A stretch of 64,000 nt of DNA, taken from Clostridiales bacterium. GTDB lineage: Bacteria; Bacillota; Clostridia; Christensenellales; Pumilibacteraceae. The position numbers were made by a program, and so were the translations under genes. Shown here piece after piece: positions 24,923 through 34,147 of the stretch. The stretch covers positions 29,734-93,733 of the forward strand of contig JAIDCZ010000007.1 of NCBI GenBank assembly GCA_029055565.1, read 5' to 3'. Positions within the stretch are counted from its first letter, which is position 1, and each line of letters opens with the position of its first letter. The notes below the pieces were generated by a model, which made no database searches, was not told where the DNA came from, and was given only the letters and a program-made list of their open reading frames with translations.

Positions 24923-26509
24923 TTATTTAATTTCTGCTATAGTTACGCCTGTATCACCTTCGCCGTATCGACCGTAACGGAACGATTTAATCCGTTTATG
25001 TCGCTTAAGATAGGCTTGTATACCTTTACCCAGCGCACCGGTCCCCTTGCCGTGAACGATACGTAGCGTGCTTTGCGGCGCTATATCGGATAATATTAAA
25101 TCCAGTTCTGAAGTGGCTTCGTCTACCGTTTTGCCAAGCAACATAACTTCTTTATTTTCCGGTTCGCTGTGTCGGTTGGAAACCGGCTTATTTTTTGTTT
25201 CTGCCTTTTGTTCGACGATGAGCAAGGACGAAATAGGTATTTCCGTTTTAAGCGAACCGATAGCTATTGTAACTTTGTTACCGCGCGGCTGACCAGCCAC
25301 GATTCCTTCCTTATTAAGTCCGGTAACGAATACGCTCTTGCCGACGGTCAATTCCCCGACTTCCGGCGGGCGCTCCGAAACTTTTGGTTTAACTTGCTCA
25401 AACGGCACGTCGTCGCGTATGTGTTTTGCGGCCTTGCGCGCCCTAAACAGAGCTGCTTCGTCTGCCGCCTTAAGACAGTCCTTTATTTCCTCTATTACGG
25501 CTTCTGCGCGATCGGAATACTCGTCGGCAAGCTGTTTTATCATAGTGCGGGATTTTTCGTTTACTTCGGCCAGCTTGCGCTCGTATTCCAGCTTTAACGC
25601 TTGTGATTTTTCCGCATCGGCTCGCGCTTGTATGCGAAGCGCGTTGCTCTCAGCCTTTTCCTTTTCGGCTTGATTGCGCAAGTTTTCCGCTTCGCGTAAA
25701 ATTTTATCAAACGCCACTTTTTCCGCGCTTAACGCTGCGCGAGCGTCGTTTACTATTTCTTTTTCCAAGCCGAGGCGTTCCGCAATTTCCAGTGCATAGC
25801 TCGAGCCGGATGCGCCGCTAAGCACTTTGTACGTCGGGCTGAAGTTGACGTTGTCAAACTGCATGCACGCGTTAGCTATGCCGTTACTGCCAAGCGCGAA
25901 TTCCTTGACCGAATTGAAATGCGTAGTGATTACGGCCGTTGAGCGAGTGCGCAACAACTTTTTTAACACCGCTATGGCGAGCGCGGCGCCCTCGTCTGGA
26001 TCTGTGCCGTCTCCGACCTCGTCCAGCAAGACGAGCGATTTGTCGTTCATCTCCGACATAATGCGCGAAAGATTGGTCACGTGCGCGGAAAACGTGCTAA
26101 GCGACTGCGATATGCTTTGGGAATCGCCTATATCGCAGTAAATTTTGTCGAAAATACTTACCTTACTTCCCTCGCCGGCCGGCACGAATATGCCGCTTGC
26201 CGCCATCATTGAAAACAAACCTACGGTTTTGAGAGCGACGGTTTTACCGCCGGTATTAGGTCCGGATATTAGCAATACGCGTTCGCTATCCAACGATATA
26301 TCTATAGGGACGACCGTGCTTGGATCGATAAGCGGGTGCCGCGCACTTTTAAGCACGATTATTCCATCATCGTTAATTTCGGGACGGTAAGAGTTGGTTT
26401 GTTTGGCATACTCGGCTTTGGCAAATATTATTCCGCATTCAATAAGCACTTGCTGGCATACGGACAGTTCCGTGGCGTTCTGCACGACAAGCTTGCTCAA
26501 TTCAGCCAA
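24923..26509 (-). CDS. mutS2: MutS2 C-terminal fragment (ATPase + Smr), out of frame with its N-terminal half
   Basis: 528 residues covering the rest of MutS2: clamp-like segment, Walker A GPNTGGKTVAL, STFSAHVTNLSRIM, Walker B LVLLDEVGDGTDPDEG, a long coiled coil (about residues 255-345, rich in A, E and K), and a C-terminal Smr domain with IVHGKGTGALGKGI and SFRYGRYGEGDTGVTIAEIK. The listed start is the TTG at 26509; homology continues upstream in this frame (EIERI before LAELSKLV), so this is the second half of one ancestral gene. In the Smr domain the usual LDLR(G) motif reads MLLG, losing the conserved Asp and Arg. MutS2 acts on recombination intermediates and collided ribosomes. Confidence 0.9.
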   Translation of the reverse strand: MAELSKLVVQNATELSVCQQVLIECGIIFAKAEYAKQTNSYRPEINDDGIIVLKSARHPLIDPSTVVPIDISLDSERVLLISGPNTGGKTVALKTVGLFSMMAASGIFVPAGEGSKVSIFDKIYCDIGDSQSISQSLSTFSAHVTNLSRIMSEMNDKSLVLLDEVGDGTDPDEGAALAIAVLKKLLRTRSTAVITTHFNSVKEFALGSNGIANACMQFDNVNFSPTYKVLSGASGSSYALEIAERLGLEKEIVNDARAALSAEKVAFDKILREAENLRNQAEKEKAESNALRIQARADAEKSQALKLEYERKLAEVNEKSRTMIKQLADEYSDRAEAVIEEIKDCLKAADEAALFRARKAAKHIRDDVPFEQVKPKVSERPPEVGELTVGKSVFVTGLNKEGIVAGQPRGNKVTIAIGSLKTEIPISSLLIVEQKAETKNKPVSNRHSEPENKEVMLLGKTVDEATSELDLILSDIAPQSTLRIVHGKGTGALGKGIQAYLKRHKRIKSFRYGRYGEGDTGVTIAEIK

Positions 26510-26517
26510 TATGCGCT

Positions 26518-27237
26518 CTATCTCATGGCTTCCTCTGTTTTGAGTGTGATAATCTCGTTATTTGCTTCTACGACGGCAAACGGCTCGATAAAAACGGTTG
26601 CACCGGTTGACGAAACGTCGTGAACGAGCCCCTTAACGTTTCCTCTGCAATCGTTGCGCACCGGCAAAACGTATCTACCGCCACGCATAGTCACTATATT
26701 GTCTTGCAAATATTTGCTTATATTATTCTGCTTGGTGAATCCGTCCAGTTTTTCCTTAAGTCGTGCGTTGGCGCGAATAATGGCCCGACGAATGCCGTAC
26801 AGCTTTTCGCTGGCGTCGTCCTTTAAGTCCGACTCATTTTCGATTGCTCTGTCTATCGCGTATTCCAGCTCGTCGCACACTCTCGCATACGCGGTTATAT
26901 CTTTAAGGCTGTCGCACTCATCCATGCTCTCCACGTTATTCTTGAGCGAACGCAAAGCGCGTATATGTTCCGTGACTGACAAAAGCTCCTTGAGCGTTAG
27001 TACGGCACCAACATTTGCTTTACTTAATATCAGTTCAACGTCCTCGAATGCAAGACTCGGCCGGTGCGACGCAAGCACGTTCACCGCGTCGCCGGTCTGT
27101 GTCAATAGCTTATTGGCTCTATCCAAATCGGTAGTCGGCAAGGTATCGAGTATCGCTTCCGCTACCACCGACGACTGTGTAAGCGCAGCGACGGAGTTAA
27201 GAATAGTATTAAATTCCAGATCGTTATATACTTTCAT
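26518..27237 (-). CDS. mutS2: MutS2 N-terminal fragment (ends at a frameshift)
   Basis: 239 residues matching the N-terminal part of MutS2: the opening LEFNTILNSVAALTQSS, long core helices, and VMRGGRYVLPV-like TMRGGRYVLPVRNDCRG followed by VHDVSSTGATVFIEPFAVVEANNEI. It then ends at TAG a few codons before the point where the family continues with EIERIL, which is encoded in the next frame. A single missing base near 26519-26526 (or a -1 shift) would restore a protein of about 770 residues. No canonical slippery heptamer is present in the correct phase. The ATG is fused to the stop of the upstream U32 gene (TAATG). Confidence 0.9.
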   Translation of the reverse strand: MKVYNDLEFNTILNSVAALTQSSVVAEAILDTLPTTDLDRANKLLTQTGDAVNVLASHRPSLAFEDVELILSKANVGAVLTLKELLSVTEHIRALRSLKNNVESMDECDSLKDITAYARVCDELEYAIDRAIENESDLKDDASEKLYGIRRAIIRANARLKEKLDGFTKQNNISKYLQDNIVTMRGGRYVLPVRNDCRGNVKGLVHDVSSTGATVFIEPFAVVEANNEIITLKTEEAMR

Positions 27238-29336
27238 TATTTAAGGCCCTTGTTGGTATTGCCGCGCGTATAGTCGCCAACGTAACTAAAATTCAGTGCC
27301 GCCGATATTTCGTCGCAATCGGACGAAGTACAATCGAAAAACATGTTCTTAACGTTCAGCTTATTTTGGTAATTCGGAACGCAGTTTAGCAGTTGCCAAT
27401 AGCAGTGTGCCGACTTGAACCGACGAAGCGTAAATACCCTACCGTTTTCGTCCTTAAGCTCGTCCTTGCCGTTGCAATTTACGCACTTTCCGTACGGACA
27501 GTGGCAAAGAGTCATAAGCGGCGCTTTGCCGAATACGTATACGAACCCGTCGTCTATGTTGTCCGCCTCAAACGACGTAACGTGCGGATAATGACATTCA
27601 CCTATTATATTGTGCCCAATGCCCAAAAGTATAGGCTTATCAGTCAGTCCTAACGAATAAATATTATTGGAAATAACGCCGTATATTTCCGGCTTGTTGA
27701 TTGCTTTTAGTATAACATCCCTATCGGCACCGCGCATAGTAATCGGCAAATTAAGCAGAATTGGTTTATTTATTTTAGGCACCGAAAAGTTAGCATAATC
27801 CGACGGATTGAGCGCAACGTAATCCACTTTTTGCAAAATCTCGTCTGTCAACTGATTTTGGTTTTCCACCATCAATATCGTGCCGCTACCGTCAAAACGG
27901 TTGTAGTTAAATCCTTTGTACGGCAAATCGCAACGCTTAATAACGTAGCCGTCTATAATAGCTTGCTTTGCGGCTTTGTATACGCTTCGCCTAAACTCGT
28001 TAAGCGTGGCAATAGGCACGAACAATCCGTCGTCGATATTGACGTTTACGGTTGGATTGAACGGATAGTCGGAAGTCTTTTTGAACACGCGCACAACGTC
28101 GTCGGAAGTTATACCGCGCGTTTTTGCCGGTTCGACAACGAACTCGCCTTTTACCGTAATATCCGAACCGTTAGGCAATGATACGCACGCCGTTGGCACT
28201 TCACCGTTCAAGATGGAAATATCAACCGATATATCTATATAGCGTTTTGCGGTTTTAACTTTTTCCGCCAACTCGCCGTCGGCTGTTCTGCGCAGCTCGT
28301 CGCCTACCTTGGCATGCCCCGAGCACAAGATTTTTCCGTTATTCTCGACTGCGCCGCAAACTTCAACGCCGTTGCGCACCACCTTGAATCCGTCGTTTTT
28401 GTGCGGGACGAAACCTCTAACGTAAATGCCGTTTCCGCTAGTTGCGTCGATTTTACCGACGCTTATGCCCATATTGCCTTGTATTTTTGAGTATATGACG
28501 TTAAACGGCGCGTCGGCGTTCAAATACCCCTCGCAGTAATCACCTCGGTTAAAGACCGATTTAAGCGCGTCTTTTGCGTTGCTCGGCATATTCTTGTAAA
28601 CGCTGACAGCCGTATGTGCATACTCGTCCGAGCGCATTCGCCCTTCGATTTTTATGGCGTCAACGCCGAGTTCGCGTAAATAGTCCAACTTGTCGTATAA
28701 GCACAAATCTTTTGCGGAAAGATAGTAGCCGCGGTTGCCGTGAAAATAATACGGCTTGCGGCACAGTTGCATACACTTCCCGCGATTGCCACTATACGAC
28801 GACGCCAGCGAGGAAAAATAGCAGTTGCCGGAAAAGCACACACACAGTGCGCCTTGAACGAAATACTCTATTTCTATGCCGGTTTGCTTGATTTCCCTTA
28901 TATCTTGCGGTAACGTTTCCCGCGCAAGCACGGCGCGAGCAATGCCTAAATCCCGCAAAACCTTTCCACCCTCGGCGTTGTGTATGCCCATTTGTGTGCT
29001 GGCGTGCAACGCAAAATCGGGCAAGGCTTGTTTTACTTGTTTGATAAATCGTACGTCCTGAACGATTGCCGCGTCCGCGCCGACCGAGTATGCGAATTTG
29101 GCGCTGTCGATAGCGCGGCGCATTTCTCCGTCTTTAATCAGAGTGTTTAACGTTACGAACACCTTTACGCCGTAAAGGTGCGCAAGCTCCACCGCTTCCG
29201 CAAACGAGTTTTCGTCAAAGTTTTCCGCTTTTGCACGCGCGCCGAAATTAGGCAACCCCAAATACACGGCGTCAGCGCCGCCGGTTATGCTTGCGATAAG
29301 TCCGCTTTTGCTTCCCGCGGGTGCTACTATTTGCAT
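27237..29336 (-). CDS. U32-family peptidase-like protein (long form)
   Basis: 699 residues. The N-terminal TIM-barrel begins IVAPAGSKSGLIASITGGADAVYLG and contains VQGALCVCFSGNC and SGNRGKCMQLCRKPYY, the cysteine-rich signature of U32 proteins, then ISAKDLC and IKIEGRMRS. A C-terminal DUF3656-like half follows, with a further cysteine cluster (LCHCPYGKCVNC). Despite the peptidase name, related proteins (TrhP, RlhA) hydroxylate RNA and carry Fe-S or prephenate-linked chemistry; a tRNA hydroxylation role is inferred from family. It is coupled to pheT and mutS2 by TAATG junctions. Confidence 0.88.
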   Translation of the reverse strand: MQIVAPAGSKSGLIASITGGADAVYLGLPNFGARAKAENFDENSFAEAVELAHLYGVKVFVTLNTLIKDGEMRRAIDSAKFAYSVGADAAIVQDVRFIKQVKQALPDFALHASTQMGIHNAEGGKVLRDLGIARAVLARETLPQDIREIKQTGIEIEYFVQGALCVCFSGNCYFSSLASSYSGNRGKCMQLCRKPYYFHGNRGYYLSAKDLCLYDKLDYLRELGVDAIKIEGRMRSDEYAHTAVSVYKNMPSNAKDALKSVFNRGDYCEGYLNADAPFNVIYSKIQGNMGISVGKIDATSGNGIYVRGFVPHKNDGFKVVRNGVEVCGAVENNGKILCSGHAKVGDELRRTADGELAEKVKTAKRYIDISVDISILNGEVPTACVSLPNGSDITVKGEFVVEPAKTRGITSDDVVRVFKKTSDYPFNPTVNVNIDDGLFVPIATLNEFRRSVYKAAKQAIIDGYVIKRCDLPYKGFNYNRFDGSGTILMVENQNQLTDEILQKVDYVALNPSDYANFSVPKINKPILLNLPITMRGADRDVILKAINKPEIYGVISNNIYSLGLTDKPILLGIGHNIIGECHYPHVTSFEADNIDDGFVYVFGKAPLMTLCHCPYGKCVNCNGKDELKDENGRVFTLRRFKSAHCYWQLLNCVPNYQNKLNVKNMFFDCTSSDCDEISAALNFSYVGDYTRGNTNKGLK

Positions 29337-31711
29337 TATCTCAGCTTAGCTCCGAACTCGGACGAAGTTTTTTCTATAATACCGTCCATAATTTCTTTTA
29401 TTTGACTATCGGAGAACGGCGCGTCCGTAGGCTGTAAGCGCACGGAAAACGCAACGCTCTTGTAGCCGGCGGCTATTTGCTCGCCCTCGTAAATATCGAA
29501 CAGCTTGACTTCAGCTATATACGGATTGACAGCTTTGACTGCGGCAAGCATATCGCCCACCGCTACAGATTTTTCCACAACTACGGCCAAATCCCTATCA
29601 ATGGGATGTTGTTTGGACAGCTGAACGTATTTTGCGGTAGGCAGAACGGCGTTGAGTGCGTCCGTAATATCCAAATGCGCTACGTAAACGCATTCCGGCA
29701 AATCGTAATTTTCGCAAACGAGCGGATGCAGTTTGCCGAAATCACCTACTATACCGCCAACCTCAACGTGCAACGATTGCTTGGGGTGCAAATACCGCGC
29801 TGTCGACGGCGTATATTGAACGTTGCCGAACATGCTTACGATCTCACCAACGATATTCTTAAGCGTGTAAAAGTCGCCGTCGTTGCAAATGCCAACGCAC
29901 AATACGTCGCGCTCCAGCGGCAATTTTTCCAGCGGAAGCTTGTCCGCAACGAACACCTTGCCAAGCTCGTAAAAACGCATCGTGCTGTTTTTGCGTGCGC
30001 AGTTGCGCGCAACAGAAGTAAGCATACCGTACACGAGCTGCGTGCGCATTACCGAAATGTCGCGGCTTAGCGGGTTCATAATAGGTATAACCCTTCGCCA
30101 TTCGTCGTTATCGGCAAGCAACAGCTTGTCGGCGGCGTCCGGAGAAACAAAAGAATAATTAAGTATTTCGTCAGCACCAAGCGCTTGCAAGTGGTCTTTA
30201 ACCTTTTGCACGTTTTCGTCGTGAGTGGACAAGTAACCGCGCGTTTGGTGCGTGTTTTCCGAATGCGTGGATATAATCTTGTCGTAACCGTAAAAACGCA
30301 TAATGTCCTCGGCAAGATCGGGATATCCGTCTATATCCTCGCGTACGAGCGGAATGGTGCACACAAGCGTTTTACCCTCGGACTTGACTGCGATGCCTTG
30401 CTTTTTCAGCAATGATACTATTATATTTTTGTCGATGTCAATACCGAGCAATGCGCAAATTTCTTGCTTGGACGTGCGTATAATTTTTTGTTCGGGTGCT
30501 TCAATACCGTCGGACACAGCAACGTCAACTATTTTCCCGCATTGAAGCTCGTCCATAAGCGCCAACGCGCGCTCCGAGCCTATTTCTACGGAATGCCAGT
30601 CTACACCCTTTTCATACCGCGCAGAGGAATCGGAACGCAATCCGATTTTGCGCGAAGTTCTGCGTACGTTACTGCGCTCGAAGCGTGCGGCCTCCAAAAA
30701 TACCGTTTGCGTGTCGGGAAAAATACTCGTGTATTCCCCGCCCATAATGCCGGCAATGGCGAGCGGTTTTTTGTCGTCTGCTATCAAAAGCACGTCGTTT
30801 ACGTCGTACTTCTTGCCGTCAAGCGCAACGATACTTTCACCGTCAACGCCTTTGCGCACGTTTATGCCGCCGTCGATATACTTTCTATCAAACGCATGCA
30901 ACGGCTGACCTATTTCCAACAACACGTAGTTGGTAATATCCACGAGATTGTTTATCGGACGAATTCCGCACATGCGCAGTCTGTCGCGCATCCATTTGGG
31001 CGACTTTTCTATTTTTACGTCGCGCACCAATCTGCCTATATAGCGACTGCACAAATCCTTTTCGGCTATTTTAACCGTAGGCATCGTATCGGCGCCGATG
31101 GTCATGGTTTTGTACGTGAGCTTGGGCATTTTGAAAGGTTTATTCAAAAGCACGGAAATCTCGCGCGCAAGATTGACTATGGCTTGGCAATCGGGACGGT
31201 TTGCTGTGATCGAAACGTCCAGCACGGTGTCGTCTTGACCGAGCGTGCGCAAAATATCCTCGCCGATATTGCTGTCGTTGGGCAAAATGAGTATACCGTC
31301 GTAGCTTGCGCCGTCTATAACGCTGTCGTCAACGCCAAGCTCGCTACCGCCACACATCATGCCGTAGCTATCGGCACCGCGTAATTTTGCGAGCTTTATA
31401 TGCGTGCCGTCGGGCAAATGAGCACCGACCGTGGCAACCGGCACGTAGTTGCCCTTTTTAACGTTTTGCGCACCGGTAACGATTTGCACAACCTCACTGC
31501 CTATATTCACCTTGCAAATCCACAGCTTGTCGGAATTGTCGTGGTGGACTATATCCTCCACTCGGCCGACGACAACGCCTTTTACGTCGCTGCGCGGCGG
31601 GATAATTTCCTCAACCTCAAAGCCAATCGAAACAAGCTTGTCCGATAGCTCTTGCGGCGTAATATCGCCTATATCAACGTAATCCTTTAACCAACTTAAC
31701 GGAAGTTTCAT
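29336..31711 (-). CDS. pheT: Phenylalanyl-tRNA synthetase beta subunit
   Basis: 791 residues, full length. An N-terminal tRNA-binding OB fold (VKGVVVGRV...VQIVTGAQNV), B3/B4 editing domain, B5 DNA-binding-like domain, core (FARCARKNSTMRFYELGKVF-type region) and C-terminal anticodon-binding FDX-ACB domain (LSKQHPIDRDLAVVV). It starts nine bases after the pheS stop and shares TAATG with the U32 gene. Confidence 0.97.
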   Translation of the reverse strand: MKLPLSWLKDYVDIGDITPQELSDKLVSIGFEVEEIIPPRSDVKGVVVGRVEDIVHHDNSDKLWICKVNIGSEVVQIVTGAQNVKKGNYVPVATVGAHLPDGTHIKLAKLRGADSYGMMCGGSELGVDDSVIDGASYDGILILPNDSNIGEDILRTLGQDDTVLDVSITANRPDCQAIVNLAREISVLLNKPFKMPKLTYKTMTIGADTMPTVKIAEKDLCSRYIGRLVRDVKIEKSPKWMRDRLRMCGIRPINNLVDITNYVLLEIGQPLHAFDRKYIDGGINVRKGVDGESIVALDGKKYDVNDVLLIADDKKPLAIAGIMGGEYTSIFPDTQTVFLEAARFERSNVRRTSRKIGLRSDSSARYEKGVDWHSVEIGSERALALMDELQCGKIVDVAVSDGIEAPEQKIIRTSKQEICALLGIDIDKNIIVSLLKKQGIAVKSEGKTLVCTIPLVREDIDGYPDLAEDIMRFYGYDKIISTHSENTHQTRGYLSTHDENVQKVKDHLQALGADEILNYSFVSPDAADKLLLADNDEWRRVIPIMNPLSRDISVMRTQLVYGMLTSVARNCARKNSTMRFYELGKVFVADKLPLEKLPLERDVLCVGICNDGDFYTLKNIVGEIVSMFGNVQYTPSTARYLHPKQSLHVEVGGIVGDFGKLHPLVCENYDLPECVYVAHLDITDALNAVLPTAKYVQLSKQHPIDRDLAVVVEKSVAVGDMLAAVKAVNPYIAEVKLFDIYEGEQIAAGYKSVAFSVRLQPTDAPFSDSQIKEIMDGIIEKTSSEFGAKLR

Positions 31712-31720
31712 AATATCCTC

Positions 31721-32740
31721 CTACTTGAACATGTGCAGAAAACGCACGTCGTTGTCCCATATCAACTTAATGTCGTTGATAGCGCAAAATATCATGGTTA
31801 TACGGTCGAGGCCCATACCGAATGCGAAGCCGTGGTACTCGTCTGGATCTATGCCGCAGTTGGCAAGAACCTTGCGGTTGACCATGCCCGCGCCCAAAAT
31901 CTCTATCCAGCCCGTGTTTTTGCACACTCTGCAACCACTGCCGTGACAGTTGAAGCACGAAACGTCAACCTCCACGCTCGGCTCTGTAAACGGAAAATAG
32001 CTCGGTCTGAACCGTATTTGCGTTTGATTGCCGAAAATGAACTTGGCAAAGCCGTCAAGCGCACCCTTAAGGTCGCACAGCGTGACGTTTTTGTCGACCA
32101 CAAGTCCTTCCATTTGGTGGAACACCGGCGAATGCGTGGAATCGTCGTCGTTGCGGAACACGCGCCCGGGGCAAATCATTTTAAGCGGCGGCTTGTACTT
32201 TTCCATCAACCGCACTTGTCCGGCCGACGTTTGCGTGCGCAACAGAATATTGTCGTTTATAAAAAACGTGTCTTGCATATCGCGCGCCGGATGGTCAAGC
32301 GGAACGTTTAACGCTTGAAAGTTGTAGTAATCCGTTTCAATCTCCGGACTGTCGTATACTATATAACCGTTGCCGACAAAGTACTCGGTAAGCCGACGAC
32401 GAACTTGATTTAACGGATGCGCGCAACCTATAGCATGGTCGTGTTTGTCTATCGACAAATCCAGCACTTGCGAATTTATCGCCTGCTCTATTGCAAGGCG
32501 ATGAAGTTCCTTATCTTTTTGCTCGCACAGCGCCATAAGCTCCACGCGCAAATCGTTAATCTCCTTGCCCGCTTGCGGCTTTTGCTCGAGCGGAAGGTCT
32601 TTAAGCCCCTTCATAAGACCGGTAAGCACGCCAGACTTGCCGAAAAGATAGGTCTTTAACTCCGCCAAATCGCGCTCGGATTTGACGTCGGGACTATTAA
32701 GCTTTTTCAACGCTTCGTCGCGAATTTCTTTAAGATTCAT
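31721..32740 (-). CDS. pheS: Phenylalanyl-tRNA synthetase alpha subunit
   Basis: About 339 residues from ATG 32740, which has GGAGG 5 bases upstream; the frame is open further into the T-box, but that part is leader RNA. The N-terminal coiled coil is followed by the class II catalytic core with HPLNQVRR, DSPEIETDYYNF, HPARDMQDTFF, the class II motif 2 region GRVFRNDDDSTHSPVFHQMEG and motif 3 GFAFGMGLDRITMI. It forms the heterotetramer with PheT, and its expression is controlled by the upstream T-box. Confidence 0.97.
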   Translation of the reverse strand: MNLKEIRDEALKKLNSPDVKSERDLAELKTYLFGKSGVLTGLMKGLKDLPLEQKPQAGKEINDLRVELMALCEQKDKELHRLAIEQAINSQVLDLSIDKHDHAIGCAHPLNQVRRRLTEYFVGNGYIVYDSPEIETDYYNFQALNVPLDHPARDMQDTFFINDNILLRTQTSAGQVRLMEKYKPPLKMICPGRVFRNDDDSTHSPVFHQMEGLVVDKNVTLCDLKGALDGFAKFIFGNQTQIRFRPSYFPFTEPSVEVDVSCFNCHGSGCRVCKNTGWIEILGAGMVNRKVLANCGIDPDEYHGFAFGMGLDRITMIFCAINDIKLIWDNDVRFLHMFK

Positions 32741-32760
32741 ATTACCTCCGAATAATTTTA

Positions 32761-32982
32761 ACAAAAATCCCCGCGTGCAAAAAATGCAACACGGGGCGCT
32801 ATAAACGCGGTACCACCCGAATTTGTAACTCTTTAGGTTATAACGCAACCTACGCCGTAGCTTACTGTTATTTAGGCAACGGTGCTTGCACGGTGAATAT
32901 CCCTAACGCGCGTCGTCTTTCAGCCAACGGACGACTCTCTGTTGTTTGCGCTACTCTTATGCCGCACTCAAACGCATCTTAC
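32761..32982 (-). promoter_or_regulatory. T-box riboswitch (tRNA-Phe) controlling pheS-pheT-U32-mutS2
   Basis: On the minus strand the leader contains the antiterminator T-box core GGGTGGTACCGCG (32818-32806), followed by a GC-rich terminator stem (32796-32769) and a T run (32768-32764). The 5' part shows AGAGAGTCG, GTTGGCTGAAAG and the pairing partner GACGAC (about 32940-32911), typical of stem I. The candidate specifier codon is TTC at 32897-32895 followed by A, i.e. phenylalanine, matching the genes downstream. Uncharged tRNA-Phe would bind specifier and T-box bulge, favour the antiterminator and allow read-through. Confidence 0.93.
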
Positions 32983-32988
32983 TTAATA

Positions 32989-33017
32989 AGTATACCACAA
33001 CTTATAATCGGGCGCAA
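32989..33017 (-). promoter_or_regulatory. Sigma-A-type promoter of the T-box leader
   Basis: -35 TTGCGC at 33017-33012, 17-base spacer, -10 TATACT at 32994-32989 with extended TGG. The predicted start lies near 32982, giving a leader of about 240 bases before pheS. Confidence 0.75.
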
Positions 33018-33039
33018 TCGTTTTTGACAATAATTTTAA

Positions 33040-33741
33040 CTATTTTACCGCCAAATCGAGCATATCTCCTACCGTTGTCGACTGCAAGTACGTAGGCGGC
33101 ACTTCCCCGACTATCAGCGTTTCTCCCATCAGCACTTGTGCAGAAACCTTTATCGTAGACGGAATCCCCGGTACGGCTACCGCTATATTGCCGTAAATAG
33201 TAAAATACAGTCGATGTAGCGTTTGGTTTATGCCGGCCGCAGTAAACACCGAAGTCATTTCGGAGCAAGTAGATCCTACAAGATACACCCGCATATTTAT
33301 GTCCGGCCCTACGCCGGTCAGTATTGAAAATCCGCTAAGCGAGCCTAACGGTATCTTGATGCCGTCGCTACCCACGTCCGTTATGTACTGCTGGGCTGTA
33401 AGCGCCACTTGCTCGGCTAAGACGGTAACCGTCCTACTGTTTACGCTTACGCTTTTAATATTCTGCTTATCGTCGCGGGTTATTTCCAAATACTCCACGT
33501 CGTTGTTTTGCGACATGACGTCAATAACCGCCATGCTTACCGCATCGGCAGTAAGCGAGCGCACGCGCTCCTCTGACAACGCGAGTATCATAGGCGTAAC
33601 GTTGTACTTGATAAACGCAACGACAGCCGCAATAATCGCGCTTATAATCAAAAGCACAACAAACAATATCCTTCGTTTGCTGTGCTTCCGCTTAACAACC
33701 TTGCAACGTTCTTTCACAAATAATATATATGCAGAATGCAA
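33040..33741 (-). CDS. yunB: Sporulation protein YunB
   Basis: Up to 233 residues. A basic N-terminus (KRKHSKRR) and one membrane segment (about residues 25-45) are followed by an extracytoplasmic domain with NVTPMILALSEERVRSLTADAVSMAV, typical of YunB, and the G-rich stretch IPLGSLSGFSILTGVGPDI. In B. subtilis YunB is needed for spore development under sigma-E control. The start is uncertain: an in-frame GTG at 33717 would remove eight residues, and neither start has a strong ribosome-binding site. It follows spoVAE after 29 bases. Confidence 0.85.
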   Translation of the reverse strand: MHSAYILFVKERCKVVKRKHSKRRILFVVLLIISAIIAAVVAFIKYNVTPMILALSEERVRSLTADAVSMAVIDVMSQNNDVEYLEITRDDKQNIKSVSVNSRTVTVLAEQVALTAQQYITDVGSDGIKIPLGSLSGFSILTGVGPDINMRVYLVGSTCSEMTSVFTAAGINQTLHRLYFTIYGNIAVAVPGIPSTIKVSAQVLMGETLIVGEVPPTYLQSTTVGDMLDLAVK

Positions 33742-33770
33742 GGGATTTGATACGAACTTATATTCGTCTT

Positions 33771-34145
33771 TTACTTTGCTTTGGCGCTGAATAGTAGTGT
33801 AACTATATAGCTCATTACTATCGCAACACCAACGCCGTATGCCGTGCGAATCAATCCACCGGCAAACGCACCCACAAATCCGACGGACTTAGCCATTTCT
33901 ATCGAACCCTTGGCGAGTGCCGCGCCGAAGCCGACAATAGGTACGCTTATGCCAGCTTGACAGACCTTGAATATATAGTCGTAAACGCCAACGCCCTCCA
34001 GTATTATACCCACTATCAAGAATATAACGAGTATTCGTGCGGGCGTAAGCTTGGTCCTTACGATCAATAGCTCGGCTATTGCGCACAACGCGCCGCCCAC
34101 GCCGAAAACTATTGCATACGTTCCGATTTGTTGCCAAATAGCCAT
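33771..34145 (-). CDS. spoVAE: Stage V sporulation protein AE (SpoVAE/SpoVAEb)
   Basis: 124 residues from ATG 34145, chosen because GGGGAG precedes it; the frame is open further upstream within spoVAD. Three or four membrane segments (IGTYAIVFGVGGALCAIAEL, ILVIFLIVGIILEGVGVYD, GFVGAFAGGLIRTAYGVG). It is a component of the inner spore-membrane channel that moves dipicolinate into the forespore and out at germination. It starts 2 bases before the spoVAD stop codon region and belongs to the spoVAC-D-E operon. Confidence 0.92.
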   Translation of the reverse strand: MAIWQQIGTYAIVFGVGGALCAIAELLIVRTKLTPARILVIFLIVGIILEGVGVYDYIFKVCQAGISVPIVGFGAALAKGSIEMAKSVGFVGAFAGGLIRTAYGVGVAIVMSYIVTLLFSAKAK

Positions 34146-34147
34146 AA

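Noticed and set aside
26509..26530. Programmed -1 frameshift in mutS2
   Set aside because: No X-XXY-YYZ heptamer occurs in the zero frame before the stop, and I know of no conserved frameshift in this family.
30464..31384. 306-codon plus-strand open frame
   Set aside because: Antisense to pheT; no motif, and the pheT protein is full length.
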